DNA of 64,000 bases from Plumapathes pennacea. Lineage: Eukaryota; Cnidaria; Anthozoa; Antipatharia; Myriopathidae. Location of the stretch: NCBI GenBank assembly GCA_964036295.1, contig OZ038463.1, positions 13,910,069 to 13,974,068 on the forward strand, written 5' to 3'. Numbering within the stretch: the first letter of the stretch is position 1; each line of letters begins with the position of its first letter. Both the position numbers and the translations under genes were made by a program. The notes below the pieces were generated by a model. The model was not told the DNA's origin. It saw nothing but the letters and a program-made list of their open reading frames with translations, and ran no database searches. Below are positions 49,946-62,037 of this stretch, piece by piece.

Positions 49946-50697
49946 TGTACAGATGCGGAGACGACGAATTACCGGCCTCAAGGATCTCCTAATAATAATC
50001 TTTATTGAAAAGATGTGATTCTGAAACAAGAAACAACACTCCAATCGTATTCGGACTTGATACAATCTTTGAACGACAACGAAACTAAGAAACCAAGTAC
50101 TAAGCGAGAAGCGAACCAAACACAATCGTGAAACAAACAAATATAAATCATTGTTACCTGAAGGGTGAATCCTTGCGCGGTAAAATCCTTAATTTGCTTG
50201 AAAAGAATTAAATCCTGAACAATAAAACTCTCACAGAGTAAAACGCTACTTTCTCGGCAAAAAGTGTAAACATAGATGATGACGAACAACAACGTTAACT
50301 CACGTCATCGTGCGAGCTCGCGCGTGGGCAGCGGTGACAACGAAGAAAAACATGGCGCTGAAACGAATGCAACGAGCGCTCCGAAATATCTAGCAATGAT
50401 GAGTTTAGTTGATCTGACCGATAGCTATACTGAACTGCAATAGACGAAGGAACCAAACTGATTTATCATTGACAAAGGTAGGTTGGTTGTGATCGTCCGG
50501 GTTAGAGTAGTCTCCAGAAAGACTGTTGTTGGTCACCAACAACAGTCTTTCTGGAGACTACTTTAACCCGGACGATCACAACCAACCTACTGTTCACACT
50601 CCTGGGTTCAAACCATTTGCCACTGACAAAGGTAATTAATTGTTCAATACTCGATCGTTCGGAAACGTCAATATGCAATGTCAAACTGTTCAGAACA
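49946..50697 (-). repeat. 5' LTR of BEL copy 1, with a hairpin insertion
   Basis: About 752 bases; 143 of them (50481-50623) are an insertion absent from the 3' LTR. It has one copy of the 24-base internal repeat where the other three LTRs have two. Confidence 0.85.
50479..50623. mobile_element. Palindromic insertion in the 5' LTR (copy 1)
   Basis: Arms 50479-50533 and 50535-50589 (55 bases each, one mismatch) pair around a single C, followed by a ~34-base tail containing GGGTTCAAACC. The insert is flanked by TGACAAAGGTA at 50470-50480 and 50624-50634. It is absent from both left LTRs. Confidence 0.85.
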
Positions 50698-50702
50698 GTG
50701 AG

Positions 50703-51733
50703 GTTGCTACAATCATGGTCAAAATTGTTGGGACGATTTCAAATTTACCCCCTCCCCCCATTCAATGTTGGGTATTTGAGCATGGTTCGGCTTATAGCTG
50801 CACCACGGGCCAACATTGAATGGAGGGGAGGGGGAGGGACTTGAAAACAAGAAATATGAGACCCCCATAGGTTGTACGGATTTACATTGTGCTCCGGATG
50901 TGCGTAAGAGGAGCGTCCCGACGACTTTTGACCATGATTGTCTGAAAACGGTAAAAAATGTTTAAACGCTTCTGGAACTAAGGGGAAAAGAGCTACAACC
51001 ACCAAACTCGGGCATGTTTAGGAGTGCTCTATAGAGAAGACAACTGTGATTTCAGAATTGGTTGAAGTCCATTCACAAACGTATATAATATTTGACCGTT
51101 AAGTGCCGATTGCATTACTTAAAGCCGTTTTGTCACATTGTGTGCTTAGGAACTGTATTCTGCCTGATATCAGAGCATCATGCAGTGTAACAAGCATGCG
51201 ATACGTGTTTCAGACCTCGGAGATAACAGTTTCATTCTTTTTATTAGCCGGTACCATATTCTCGAGTGAAATTTGATTCTTTGTTTGACCTCGTCTGGGC
51301 CAGTTTGTCATTGCTCCCATCAATACTCCACAGTAAAATGCTGAATACAAAAAATTCAAGACATTTTCAACAAAACTATAAACGCAATATGTTTGACAAA
51401 CGTTAGGTAAATCTTTCAATGCATTTTTTACTAATTTCACGACAGAATTTTTTGTGTTTAGAACATTACTCCCTTGTAGACAAACAAAGAAGTTGAATCT
51501 AATTATCTCTTTTGTTGTTGTTCAGCGGAGTATTGTTGTTTTTCCTTCTATACGAGGGAAACATTAAGCGGATTATGCACCAATATGGGCTTTAGATATA
51601 ACTATTCCCGGTAATACACTTTTCCAGTTTTTAACTGTTTTAAAACGGCCGAATTTGACAACAAACAACGGAGTATTGTCTGGTGTAATGTTGAGCAATC
51701 TCCGTGTGACGTCACATGAACAGTTGTCGCCGC
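50703..51733. repeat. Spacer segment of the 10.3-kb repeat, with a small TIR element
   Basis: This segment replaces about 100 bases of the ordinary satellite unit just after GGTTGCTAC. It starts with an inverted-repeat element (AATCATGGTCAAAA at 50711, complement ending 50939) with a second inner inverted repeat around CAACATTGAATGGAGGGG. The rest is non-coding. It is repeated at 61007-62037. Confidence 0.7.
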
Positions 51734-54090
51734 CGGAGATTAAAAACAATAAAAAACGGTGAGCCTCAAAGGTGGTCTGCCAAGTGCAACTGAAAGAATT
51801 CATCTCAGACAAATAATGTGTCCAGCATAAACACGAGTCGAACCGAACTTGGAAGGATCATTTTGAGAAGAATGCCTAATGAGCTTTTATCGGATATCTT
51901 GAAATTCTGGCGCCGATATTGATATCGATTCCACCATAACACAAATCAGAACCGCTGCAAGTAAGTTGCTGTCTGATTTTTCAGCCACAATCAACACTCA
52001 GACGACTAATGTGTCCGAAGCAAAGGGTGCCTCATACTCTCTTAGTCCTGCAACACTGAAACATTATATGAATTTCGTTAAAATCACAAGAGCGACCGAG
52101 GCCGTAAGCACAAGTGACTCATCAGCGTGGTTTGTCCTATAGTCCGCGTCCACTAAGTTATAAAAAAACGGCTCAACTTATAATAGGCTTGGGGATATAA
52201 ATCGGTCCCAAATGTCAGAGTAATAAAGTTCAGTTTTATACCTAAATTGTTGCCACTGGTTTTCGGCAGCCCCTCAAGAGAGAATAAGATTATTCTTAGA
52301 TTTACAATTACGTTCGCCCTAAACGCAGCGCAGGCGAGTGCCAATTTAATGTTAAAGTGTTGCAGATCTTTCAATACAAAGCAAGTCTTCAATATTAAAG
52401 TTAATAATCTCTTCAATAAGGTGTTTTCTCGCACTGCTGATTGAGTCTCTCCTTCAAAGTGAAATCTAACGCAAATTTGTTTGGCTTCTGGTTGTGTTCG
52501 GTGCTGTAGTTAATTACACGTTGGTTTTAAAGGGGCCCTCTCACCCACAATCTTTTGCGCGCCAAAATCCTTGATCCGCCATTTTTTAGTCCCCCGAAAG
52601 TCGAAAGATGAATAGCAATCCACTTCCACCCGACTCGTTTGAGCAGGATATTTATTTTTTTAAATTATTTATTTATTTTTTTATTTTTACCTAAAAGTGC
52701 TACTTGCTAATTTTTTTTTTCAATTTATTACGTTGTTTCGTGTTGGAAAGCAAATTTAGCCAGATTTTTAAAATACATTTCTAGATGTAAACCGAAACAT
52801 TGAGTTGGCTGAGAGGCCCCTTAGGGAAGTCACCCTAAAACCACATCGAACTTTGAACAACAAACGGAGCAAGAATGTGACAGTTTGTTGTCGCATAGAG
52901 TCCACGTCCATATAGCTCTAAAAAGCGGTTTAACTTAGGCTCTTCGGGATACAAATCGGTCCCAAATGTCAAAGTAAAACTACACAGTTTTATCAGTGTC
53001 TTACCTGAATTGTTGCCACTGGTTTTCAGCAGCCCTTCTATAGAATAAGATTATTCTTAGATTTATAGTTAAGTTCGCCCTAAACCCAGTACAGGCGGGT
53101 GCCAATTAAATATAGTGATGCAGATCTTTCAATACAAAGCAAGTCTTCAATATTAAAATGATTTTCTTCTCAATATGGTGTTTTCTTACACTTCTCATTG
53201 AATCTTTTCTTCAAAGTAAAACCTAATGCAAATTTGTTTGGCTTCTGGTTGTGACCGGTGCTGTAGTTAATTACACGTTGGCCTTAATTGGACCGTCTCA
53301 CCCACTGTCTTTTGCGCGTCGAAGTCCATGATCCATCTTTTTCAGGGTTCCTGAAAGTCTTCCACCACTTCCACCCGACTCGTTTGAGCAGGATATTAGT
53401 ATTTTTTCTTACTTAAAAGTGCTACTTGCCTATTTTTCGTTTGATTTATTACATTGTTTCGTGTTGAAAACCAAATTTAGCCAGATTTTTAAATACATTT
53501 CTTGATGTATGCAGAAACAATGAATTGGCTGAGAAGGCCCCTTAAGGATGTCATCCAAAAACCACATCGAACTTTGAACAACGAACGAAGCCAGAATGTG
53601 ACAGTTTGTCGCATAGAGTCCACGTGGGAACACAAATCGTTCCCAAATGTCCGAGTAATAAAAATTCAGTTTTATTGGTTTTTTACCTGAGCAGCTCCTC
53701 TGGAGAATAAGATTATTCTTAGATTTACAGTTAAGTTCGCCCTAAACACAGCGCAGGTGAGTGCCAATTTAATATTACAGACCTTTCAATACAAAGCAAG
53801 TCTTCAATGTTAACAATGATATTCTTCTCAATATAGTGTTTTCTCATCTGTTGATTGAGTCTCTTGTTCAAAGTAAAACCTAATGCAAATTTGTTTGATT
53901 TCTGGTTGTGATCGGTGCTGTAACTAAGTACACGTTGGTTTCAAGGAAGTCATCCCAAGACCACATCGAACATTGAACAACGAACGAAGCCAGAATGTGA
54001 ATTGCCAGCAAACTTTTATATTTTGAATATATTTTGTCAAACATTAACCAATCAGCGACGAAGTTCAGATTCTGAGCTCATGGAAGTGAG
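51734..54090. repeat. Satellite unit U4, interrupted by BEL element copy 2
   Basis: Monomers a (TATA-like at 52158), b (52916) and c (about 53625). Monomer c has lost its TATA box through a ~33-base deletion, though its first hairpin is kept (GGGAAC...GTTCCC). The unit ends at 54090 with the same GGAAGTGAG before the second retrotransposon. Confidence 0.85.
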
Positions 54091-54697
54091 TGGTACAGAT
54101 GCGGAGACGACGAATTACCGGCCTCAAGGATCTCCTAATAGTAATCTTTTATTGAAAAGATGTGATTCTGAAACAAGAAACAACACTCCAATCGTATTCG
54201 GGCTTGATACAATCTTTGAACGACAACGAAACTAAGAAACCAAGTACTAAGCGAGAAGCGAACCGAACACAATCGTGAAACAAACAAATATAAATCATTG
54301 TTACCTGAAGGGTGAATCCTTGCGTGGTAAAATCCTTAATTTGCTTGAAAAGAATTAAATCCTGAACAATAAAACTCTCACAAAGTAAAACGCTACTTTC
54401 TCGGCAAAAATGTGAACATAGATGATGAAGAACAACAACGTGCGAGTCCGCGCGTGGGCAGCGGTGACAACGAAGAAAAACATGACGCTGAAACGAATGC
54501 AACGAGCGTTCCGAAATATCTAGCAATGATGAGTTTAGTTGATCTGACCGATAGCTATACTGAACTGCAATAGACGAAGGAACCAAACTGAATTATCATT
54601 GACAAAGGTAATTAATTGTTCAATACTCGATCGTTTGGAAACGTCAAAACTTGATCGTTCGGAAAAGTCAAAATTCAATGTCAAACTGTTCACAACA
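54091..54697 (-). repeat. 3' LTR of BEL copy 2
   Basis: About 607 bases, without the hairpin insertion. It has a small deletion relative to copy 1 near 54438 (the CGTCATCGTG stretch is missing). Confidence 0.85.
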
Positions 54698-54730
54698 AAT
54701 CCTCCGGGGCCAAAATTCAACTGCGGGACA

Positions 54731-56242
54731 TCACTTGGCCTCATGGATGACGCAGCACTTCTGTATGGACCGTTTGTACTCGCCGTTCTTGGTCTTCACC
54801 TGGACATTTCTGACAACACCATCTGAACCTGGGATAACTTGTTGCACGCGACCCAAGTCCCATTTGCCACGGGGTGCATTGTAATCCACTAACAACACGA
54901 TGTCGCCAACACTCATCTGTCGTCCTGTGGACTGCCACTTTGCCCTCCTCATCAACGTCGGTACATATTCTCTGATAAATCTTCTCCAGAAGTGTTGCGC
55001 AAGGCTCTGCACAAACTGGAAGCGTCTTCTGGGGTTCCTGGACTCTTCAAAGGGGCCTTGCGGGACCAACGATGACGCGCGACCATGAATGAAATGATTT
55101 GGAGTAAGCGGTTGCGGGTCGTTTGGATCATTGGAGGGGTAACCCAAAGGTCTGCTATTGACAAGGGTCTTCACCTCAGAAAACACTGTCGCCATCTCGT
55201 TCCAGGACAGCACTTGGGTTCCCACTGCGACATGAAGGGCTCGTTTTGTTTGCTTGATTGGGCTCTCGTAGATGCCTCCTTGATGAGGGCTGAGGGGGGT
55301 GGTGAAGATCCATCGTATCTTATGGAGGACAGCGAAATCTTGAAGTTGCTTTCTGCCTTCCACGACCAACTTCCTGAGCTCCTTCTCAGCTCCGACAAAT
55401 GACTTTCCGTTGCCTGAGATGATCGTCGTCGGCCATCCGTGGTACGACGCAAAACGTCTAAGAGCTTGGAGGAAGGCTTCACTGGATGGGTTTTCCACTA
55501 TTTCGAGGTGGATTGCGCGTACAGTTGCACATGTGAACAACGCTCCCCAGGCTTTAGCAGACTTGTTCCTGCCAACCTTTAAGTTGAATGAGCCAAACAG
55601 ATCAACTCCTGTGACTGTGAATGGAGGGGAGAACGGCTTGATCCTCTCTGGGGGCAGATCGGCCATCAAAGTCGCGTGAGGTGGCTGGCGTAGCTTGCGG
55701 TAGACTGTACAATTCCTGGCAATGTACTTCGCAAGGTTTTGTCCACGCACGATCCAGTACTGTCGGCGACTTTCACTCAGCGTTCTCTCACGTCCGGCAT
55801 GGGACAACTTCTGATGGACATCTTCCAGGATCAGTTTGGAGATGTGATGCTCTGCTGGGAGGATGGGGTGAATCTGATCATATGTGAGCTGCGATTTCTT
55901 CAGTCGACCTCCAACTCTGATGATGCCATCTCCTACAAACGGATTCAGGTCCTGGTGCTTTTTCTGCCAGTCCCCAAGATCTCTCTGTGCCTCTACAACC
56001 CAGTAGCGCTCAGCAGATGTGATCTCCTCAGGCTGCAACGGTCCACTCTGGTGTTCTGTTGGGTCATCACGGCTTGCTTTCATGTTGTTCAGGAAGCGCA
56101 GAGTGTAAGCGGTGACTCGCGTCAGCTTGGTCCAACTTGAGTAGGCTTGCGGGTCAATCACCGGCGTCGTACGACTGACAGCACCAATGGCCTTTGTCTT
56201 CTTTCTTTCTGGGTCGTCTTTCACTGGCTCGTTATCTCCCAC
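54731..56242 (-). pseudogene. BEL copy 2 integrase region
   Basis: 503 codons, very close to copy 1 (one codon shorter, HPILPAEHH). It has the same Gly at the second catalytic position (IISGNGKSF) and the same Tyr in place of the last zinc-binding Cys (NCTVYRKL). The first Asp and the Glu are kept. Few residues differ between copies, which fits recent duplication. Confidence 0.85.
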
Positions 56243-56249
56243 TGGCCAT

Positions 56250-57055
56250 TCATCTTTGCTTTTCTTCAGGAAGGATGGTCCGTTTTTCCATCGGCCACCT
56301 TTTTATTTCCTCAACGAGGATCCCGCGACTCAGATCGTCAGCTGGGTTGAGATTGGTGGGTACGTACTTCCAGAAACTTGGGTCCCAGGTTGATTGGATC
56401 TCTGTAACGCGTACTCCGACAAAAGCCTTCAGTGTGGCAGATTCGGACCAAAGCCAGTGGAGAACAATCTTGGAATTTGACCACAGTGTGACGAAGGACG
56501 GTTTGGTCTTGAACTCGTCATGGATCACTTTTGCCAGTCGTGAGGCAACCAGTGCAGCCATGAGCTCAAGCCGAGGAATCGTAGTCTGACGAAGTGGAGC
56601 TACTCTAGCCTTGGCTGAGACTAACTGGACTTCTGGGCCATTCGGGGTGGGCCACAGGAGGTAGGCTACTGCTCCATATGCAGCTCCGCTTGCGTCAGCG
56701 AAGACGTGCAGCTCAGATGGGCCGACACTGTCTCAGGCTGTAGGCATCTCGGGAATCTGACGCTCTTCAGCTTCTCGACTTCTCTGAGCAAATTGCTCCA
56801 GCGTTCACTCATTTCATCAGGGAGGGGATCATCCCAGTCGTACTGCTTTGCCCGCCAAATATCCTGGAGCGCGATTTTGGTCTTGATTGTGACTGCAGAT
56901 GCCAATCCCAGGGGATCATACAGCTTGGAAATGCTTGACAGAACTGTTCTCTTGGTGAGCCTCTCGACCTTGATCTCCTTCACAGCAAAGTTTAACTTGT
57001 CGTTGTGTGGGTTCCAGCCAACTCCTAAGGTCTTGATACCTTTCTCTCCATCCAA
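56250..57055 (-). pseudogene. BEL copy 2 Pao-type connection and RNase H region
   Basis: The Pao connection block and RNase H (FADASGAAYGAVAY near 56705, PRLELMAALVASRLAKVI) are present but lie in two frames, separated by a shift near 56725. A further frame change near 56250 separates RNase H from integrase. Confidence 0.75.
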
Positions 57056-57066
57056 ATTGATGCTGG

Positions 57067-58060
57067 TTAGTGCGTCTTGTTCTGACTTCGCTCCAATCCC
57101 ACTCTGTACTTGGGACGGGCTAATATTGGACTTTGCGATGGGCTTTGTGGCTTTGGCTCCGTAACATTGGTTATTGTGACGCCAGGTTCTCTTGCCAGCT
57201 CATCTCGGACCATTTGTGAGGAGCATAGCCATTCCTTGATCTCGAAGCTGCCTGTAGCTAGCACTCTGTCCAGCTGTTTGGTACGCTGGATGGCTTCTTC
57301 TGGTGTTTGGCAAGAGTGTATCAGGTCATCCATGTACCGGTCTCGCCTCAGTACAACTGCGGCGTCTGGGTTGTCGGCCTCATTATCTTTGGCAATCTTG
57401 AGCATAACGAAGCTCGCCATATCGGGTGACGGCTTGTCACCAAAGGTAACCCTCTGTAAGGCGTAGACTTTGGGGTCCCTAGTCTGATCCAGATTTCTCC
57501 AGAGGAATCGATGGACTTGAGTGTCTTCTTCTGGAAGGCAAATCTGCAGGAGCATCTTAGAGATGTCTCCAACGAAACCAACGGGCTCTTCTTGAAAACA
57601 AAGAAGGACTCCCAGGAGATTTCCAATCAAGCCTGGGCCTTTGTGCTGGAAAGAGTTCAAGGAAACACCTTGATACTGGCATGCTGGATCAAATATGATT
57701 CTTAGGGGCGTGCTCTTCTTCTCTGGTCGATATATCCCATGATGACTCAGATAGTAGACTGGCTTGGTGTCTGCTTCTAACTCTTGCTTGTTCAGAGGTC
57801 GGGCCCAGCCATTCTTCTCGTAGTCCATAAAAAAGGTCTTCGTACATCTTGGCCTTTGTATTGTTCTTCAGGAGGCTCCTTTCCTGCACAGCAGTCTCCT
57901 TTCGGCCAGAGCGTAGTTGTTTGGCAGGAGGCGCTTATCCTTCTTCCAGGGGAGGCCAATCGTGTATCGAGTGCCCTGGCGTTCACAAGACGCCTCCATC
58001 AGCTCCATCGCTTTCCTGTCGTCGGGTGACATGGCTGGTTTCGGGCAGGAGCAATCTGGG
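57067..58060 (-). pseudogene. BEL copy 2 reverse transcriptase region
   Basis: One open frame (57067-57828) spans the polymerase core, with FVGDISKML (motif A Asp) and RYMDDLIHS (catalytic box). Upstream, the linker YTIGLPWKKDKRLLPNNYAL is in a different frame and stops near 57880. An A/T-rich change near 57830 replaces residues seen in copy 1. The enzyme would copy element RNA to DNA if intact; here it cannot be made as one product with gag. Confidence 0.82.
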
Positions 58061-58078
58061 GCTTGAATCCCAAGTGTC

Positions 58079-60166
58079 TCAAGATCGTAGAATAATCTCC
58101 AAGTTCAGCGGCTGTACGAAACTTATGGAACATATGGTGGGTATTCTCCTCTGGTCGTCCGATCCGATGACAAACCATCCCAACTTGGTCTTCTTCCCAA
58201 CGGGTTCAAATGGCTGACCTTGACGGGTCTCGTCTTCTGCGTGCAGGTGACTGTACTGCACTCCCAGTATGAGGTCAACTGGACCAGCCTTGTGGGGGAA
58301 TTCCACATCTCTTAAGTGGGAAAACGATTTCAGCCACTGGCGGTTTAGGGCAGGTACGCTGAGAATTGTCTTCTCTATCTCGTGCGCTTCTATCTTGAAT
58401 TCTTCGCTGCGATCCAAAGCAGATATCCAGAAGCTGACTCTTCTGCTCTTCGGCTGCTCCACTCTCTCTCCACCAACAACTGCCAGGTCAATTCGTTCTC
58501 TTTTGCCTTGCAATCCAAGGGCTTTAGCGTCTCGTCGGATTACTGTGGTTCCTGCTCCGCTGTCAATTAGGGTGTTTCCCTCGCGAACTCTACCATTTTC
58601 TGCTCTGAAGCGAACTCTCACCACTGGCATGATACTGTTGCGGTCCAAAACCGATGCGACTCCGCTCGACGTGGGTGGGTCAGTATGCAGGAGGGGATGG
58701 TGAAAGCGATTGCATCCGTTCTTCTCGCATCTCTTCCTCGATCTGCAATCTCTTGTCATGTGGCCTTTGATCAGACACGAGAAGCATAGCCTGGCGTTCT
58801 TTACAGAATCGAAGCATTCGCTCGTTGTGGAGTCGGCCAGTGTGGGGCAATCTGGGACCCTGTGCTCTTCCTCACACAAGTAGCATTTCTTCCTGCTCAC
58901 ATTCCTTTGTGTAGCGTGAATTCCTCGTCGACTTTTGCGGACAATTCCACTGCCTGAATCGGTCTTGTTATGGCTCCTTATTTCTTTCTCCACGTCTCCG
59001 AAGTCTGGATCAAACTCGGCCTTGACGCGTTTCCGGCAGAAGTCGCTGATGTGCTGCAAGGCTGGAATCTGGCCTTTCTCTCGAAGTTCAGCAACGACGG
59101 ATTTCCATTTTTGGACCAAGTGATCAGGAAAGCGCATGACAACTTTTCTAAAGTTGTCATTTGCGTTGAGATCTGCGTCGTACTTGATTTGCTGGATAGT
59201 TGCCAAGCAATTAATGATGTCGAGTGAAAACTCTCGCAAGGCTTGTCGGTTGTTCTTCTGGATTCTCTCTCCCTTCGTTAGCTTGTTTATCACTGACCTA
59301 GCTATCTGACTTGGCTGTCCAAATTGTTCCTTTAGAGTCTTCAGCGCTGTGGGATACATAACGCCTTTCGACCCAAAACCAGAAATAGCTCTTTCGGCCT
59401 CGCCAACCACGTGCATTTTGAGCTGAATCATCCTCATGTCGTCTTTGAGATGCTTCTTGTCATGGATGTGGATCTTGAAACGATCAATGAAATCCGGGCC
59501 GTATGACAGCGCAGATCCGTCGAATTGTGGAAACTTTACAGACGGAATGTCATTGCTGGCTTCAAGCTTGAATAGTGCGTCAGCTACTGTGAGAACTCCG
59601 GCTCCGGGCTCTTGCTCTTGCAAAACTGTTTCTTGAAATTCTACGAGATCGTCAATCCAGGCGTCAAATGACCGTGGTACTGGCTGTCCGGCTGAGTTTA
59701 CAACGAATGGAAGTTGTGGAAGAGAAGACGATTGTTGCTGCTGTTGCTCCGGCTGGCTAATTTCTCCCTGGGCGTTGCTGTTTGAGGCGATGCTACCAGC
59801 GCTTGCACTGCTGTCTGATTGAAGTGTCGCTTGAGAAGCAGAACCGTGGACGAGGGTGGCCAGATAATCTTCAACCTCTTCTTCAATAGCGAAGACAGCA
59901 TTTGCTAAGTTGCCCTCCCATTTGTCCATCGCAACATGGTGAGTTTCATCCAAGAGGTCATAAAGCTGTCCGTGAAAGTCAGAGGTGGCATCATAGTCAC
60001 GTCGCAATTGCCCCAACTCCTTTTTGAAGCGTTTTGAGTTGCCCTCACCTTTGCTAATTGACTGCTTTACTCTGTTAATTGTTCTTGTAATCTTGCAGCG
60101 CAACTGCTTTCTTTTGTTCTTGATTTCTAGGGCCTCTGTGTCCGTGTCTGTGTCTGCGTCTGACAT
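58079..60166 (-). pseudogene. BEL copy 2 gag-protease reading frame
   Basis: 695 codons, colinear with copy 1. The protease motif is LIDSGAGTTVI, the usual D-S-G-A form, and one Phe codon (DFAKALGL in copy 1) is deleted nearby. The first zinc knuckle is CYLCEEEHRVPDC. It ends at the same stop after ILRS as copy 1. Confidence 0.88.
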
Positions 60167-60225
60167 CTCCAGTTGTGTGCTAAATCTTACCTGCTACGTC
60201 GACGCTTTGTTCCTTCAGAAAATTT

Positions 60226-61001
60226 TGTACAGATGCGGAGACGACGAATTACCGGCCTCAAGGATCTCCTAATAATAATATTTATTGAAAAGATGTGATT
60301 CTGAAACAAGAAACAACACTCCAATCGTATTCGGACTTGATACAATCTTTGAACGACAACGAAACTAAGAAACCAAGTACTAAGCGAGAAGCGAACCGAA
60401 CACAATCGTGAAACAAACGAATATAAATCATTGTTACCTAAAGGGTGAATCCTTGCGCGGTAAAATCCTTAATTTGCTTGAAAAGAATTAAATCCTGAAC
60501 AATAAAACTCTCACAGAGTAAAACGCTACTTTCTCGGCAAAAAGTGTAAACATAGATGATGACGAACAACAACGTTAACTTACGTCATCGTGCGAGCCCG
60601 CGCGTGGGCAGCGGTGACAACGAAGAAAAAAATGGCGCTGAAACGAATGCAACGAGCGTTCCGAAATATCTAGCAATGATGAGTTTAGTTGATCTGACCG
60701 ATAGCTATACTGAACTGCAATAGACGAAGGAACCAAACTGATTTATCATTGACAAAGGTAGGTTGGCTGTGATCGTCCGGGTTAGAGTAGTCTCCAGAAA
60801 GACTGTTGTTGGTCACCAACAACAGTCTTTCTGGAGACTACTTTAACCCGGACGATCACAACCAACCTACTGTTCACACTCCTGGGTTCAAACCATTTGC
60901 CACTGACAAAGGTAATTAATTGTTCAATACTCGATCGTTTGGAAACGTCAAAACTCGATCGTTCGGAAACGTCAATATGCAATGTCAAACTGTTCAGAAC
61001 A
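60226..61001 (-). repeat. 5' LTR of BEL copy 2, with the same hairpin insertion
   Basis: About 776 bases with the 143-base palindromic insert at 60761-60903, flanked by TGACAAAGGTA as in copy 1, and two copies of the 24-base internal repeat. Confidence 0.85.
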
Positions 61002-61006
61002 GTGAG

Positions 61007-62037
61007 GTTGCTACAATCATGGTCAAAATTGTTGGGACGATTTCAAATTTACCCCCTCCCCCCATTCAATGTTGGGTATTTGAGCATGGTTCGGCTTATA
61101 GCTGCACCACGGGCCAACATTGAATGGAGGGGAGGGGGAGGGACTTGAAAACAAGAAATATGAGACCCCCATAGGTTGTACGGATTTACATTGTGCTCCG
61201 GATGTGCGTAAGAGGAGCGTCCCGACGACTTTTGACCATGATTGTCTGAAAACGGTAAAAAATGTTTAAACGCTTCTGGAACTAAGGGGAAAAGAGCTAC
61301 AACCACCAAACTCGGGCATGTTTAGGAGTGCTCTATAGAGAAGACAACTGTGATTTCAGAATTGGTTGAAGTCCATTCACAAACGTATATAATATTTGAC
61401 CGTTAAGTGCCGATTGCATTACTTAAAGCCGTTTTGTCACATTGTGTGCTTAGGAACTGTATTCTGCCTGATATCAGAGCATCATGCAGTGTAACAAGCA
61501 TGCGATACGTGTTTCAGACCTCGAAGATAACAGTTTCATTCTTTTTATTAGCCGGTACCATATTCTCGAGTGAAATTTGATTCTTTGTTTGACCTCGTCT
61601 GGGCCAGTTTGTCATTACTCCCATCAATACTCCACAGTAAAATGCTGAATACAAAAAATTCAAGACATTTTCAACAAAACTATAAACGCAATATGTTTGA
61701 CAAACGTTAGGTAAATCTTTCAATGCATTTTTTACTAATTTCACGACAGAATTTTTTGTGTTTAGAACATTACTCCCTTGTAGACAAACAAAGAAGTTGA
61801 ATCTAATTATCTCTTTTGTTGTTGTTCAGCGGAGTATTGTTGTTTTTCCTTCTATACGAGGGAAACATTAAGCGGATTATGCACCAATATGGGCTTTAGA
61901 TATAACTATTCCCGGTAATACACTTTTCCAGTTTTTAACTGTTTTAAAACGGCCGAATTTGACAACAAACAACGGAGTATTGTCTGGTGTAATGTTGAGC
62001 AATCTCCGTGTGACGTCACATGAACAGTTGTCGCCGC
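61007..62037. repeat. Second copy of the 10.3-kb repeat spacer
   Basis: Nearly identical to 50703-51733, including the TIR element (61015-61243). Confidence 0.8.

Larger units (their letters stand above)
43791..50697 (-). mobile_element. BEL/Pao LTR retrotransposon, copy 1 (defective)
   Basis: This is a complete element on the minus strand. The 3' LTR is on the left (43791-44413) and the 5' LTR on the right (49946-50697), flanked by a GTGAG target duplication (43786-43790 and 50698-50702). Read on its own strand the LTR starts TGTTGTGAACAG and carries AATAAA about 50-60 bases before its end. A purine-rich GGAGGATT precedes the 3' LTR. Domain order is gag, zinc knuckles, aspartic protease, reverse transcriptase, RNase H, integrase, as in Pao-type elements. 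Frameshifts and stop codons make it non-functional. Confidence 0.92.
54091..61001 (-). mobile_element. BEL/Pao LTR retrotransposon, copy 2 (defective)
   Basis: Same organisation as copy 1: 3' LTR 54091-54697, 5' LTR 60226-61001, GTGAG at 54086-54090 and 61002-61006. It lies exactly 10.3 kb from copy 1 at the same base of the satellite unit. It shares the hairpin insertion and the main coding lesions of copy 1, so it arose by block duplication. It has fewer private stops than copy 1. Confidence 0.92.

Noticed and set aside
50610-50640. tRNA-like B box (GGGTTCAAACC) in the LTR insertion
   Set aside because: No A box or cloverleaf around it; it could be a relic of a SINE promoter, but that cannot be supported.
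50886-50906. A 12-base match (CTCCGGATGTGC) to stem-loop III of U1 snRNA in the spacer
   Set aside because: Neighbouring U1 sequence is absent; most likely coincidence.
44615-60272. Many plus-strand open frames of 60-150 codons across both retrotransposons
   Set aside because: They are antisense shadows of gag-pol and occur identically in both copies because the DNA is duplicated.
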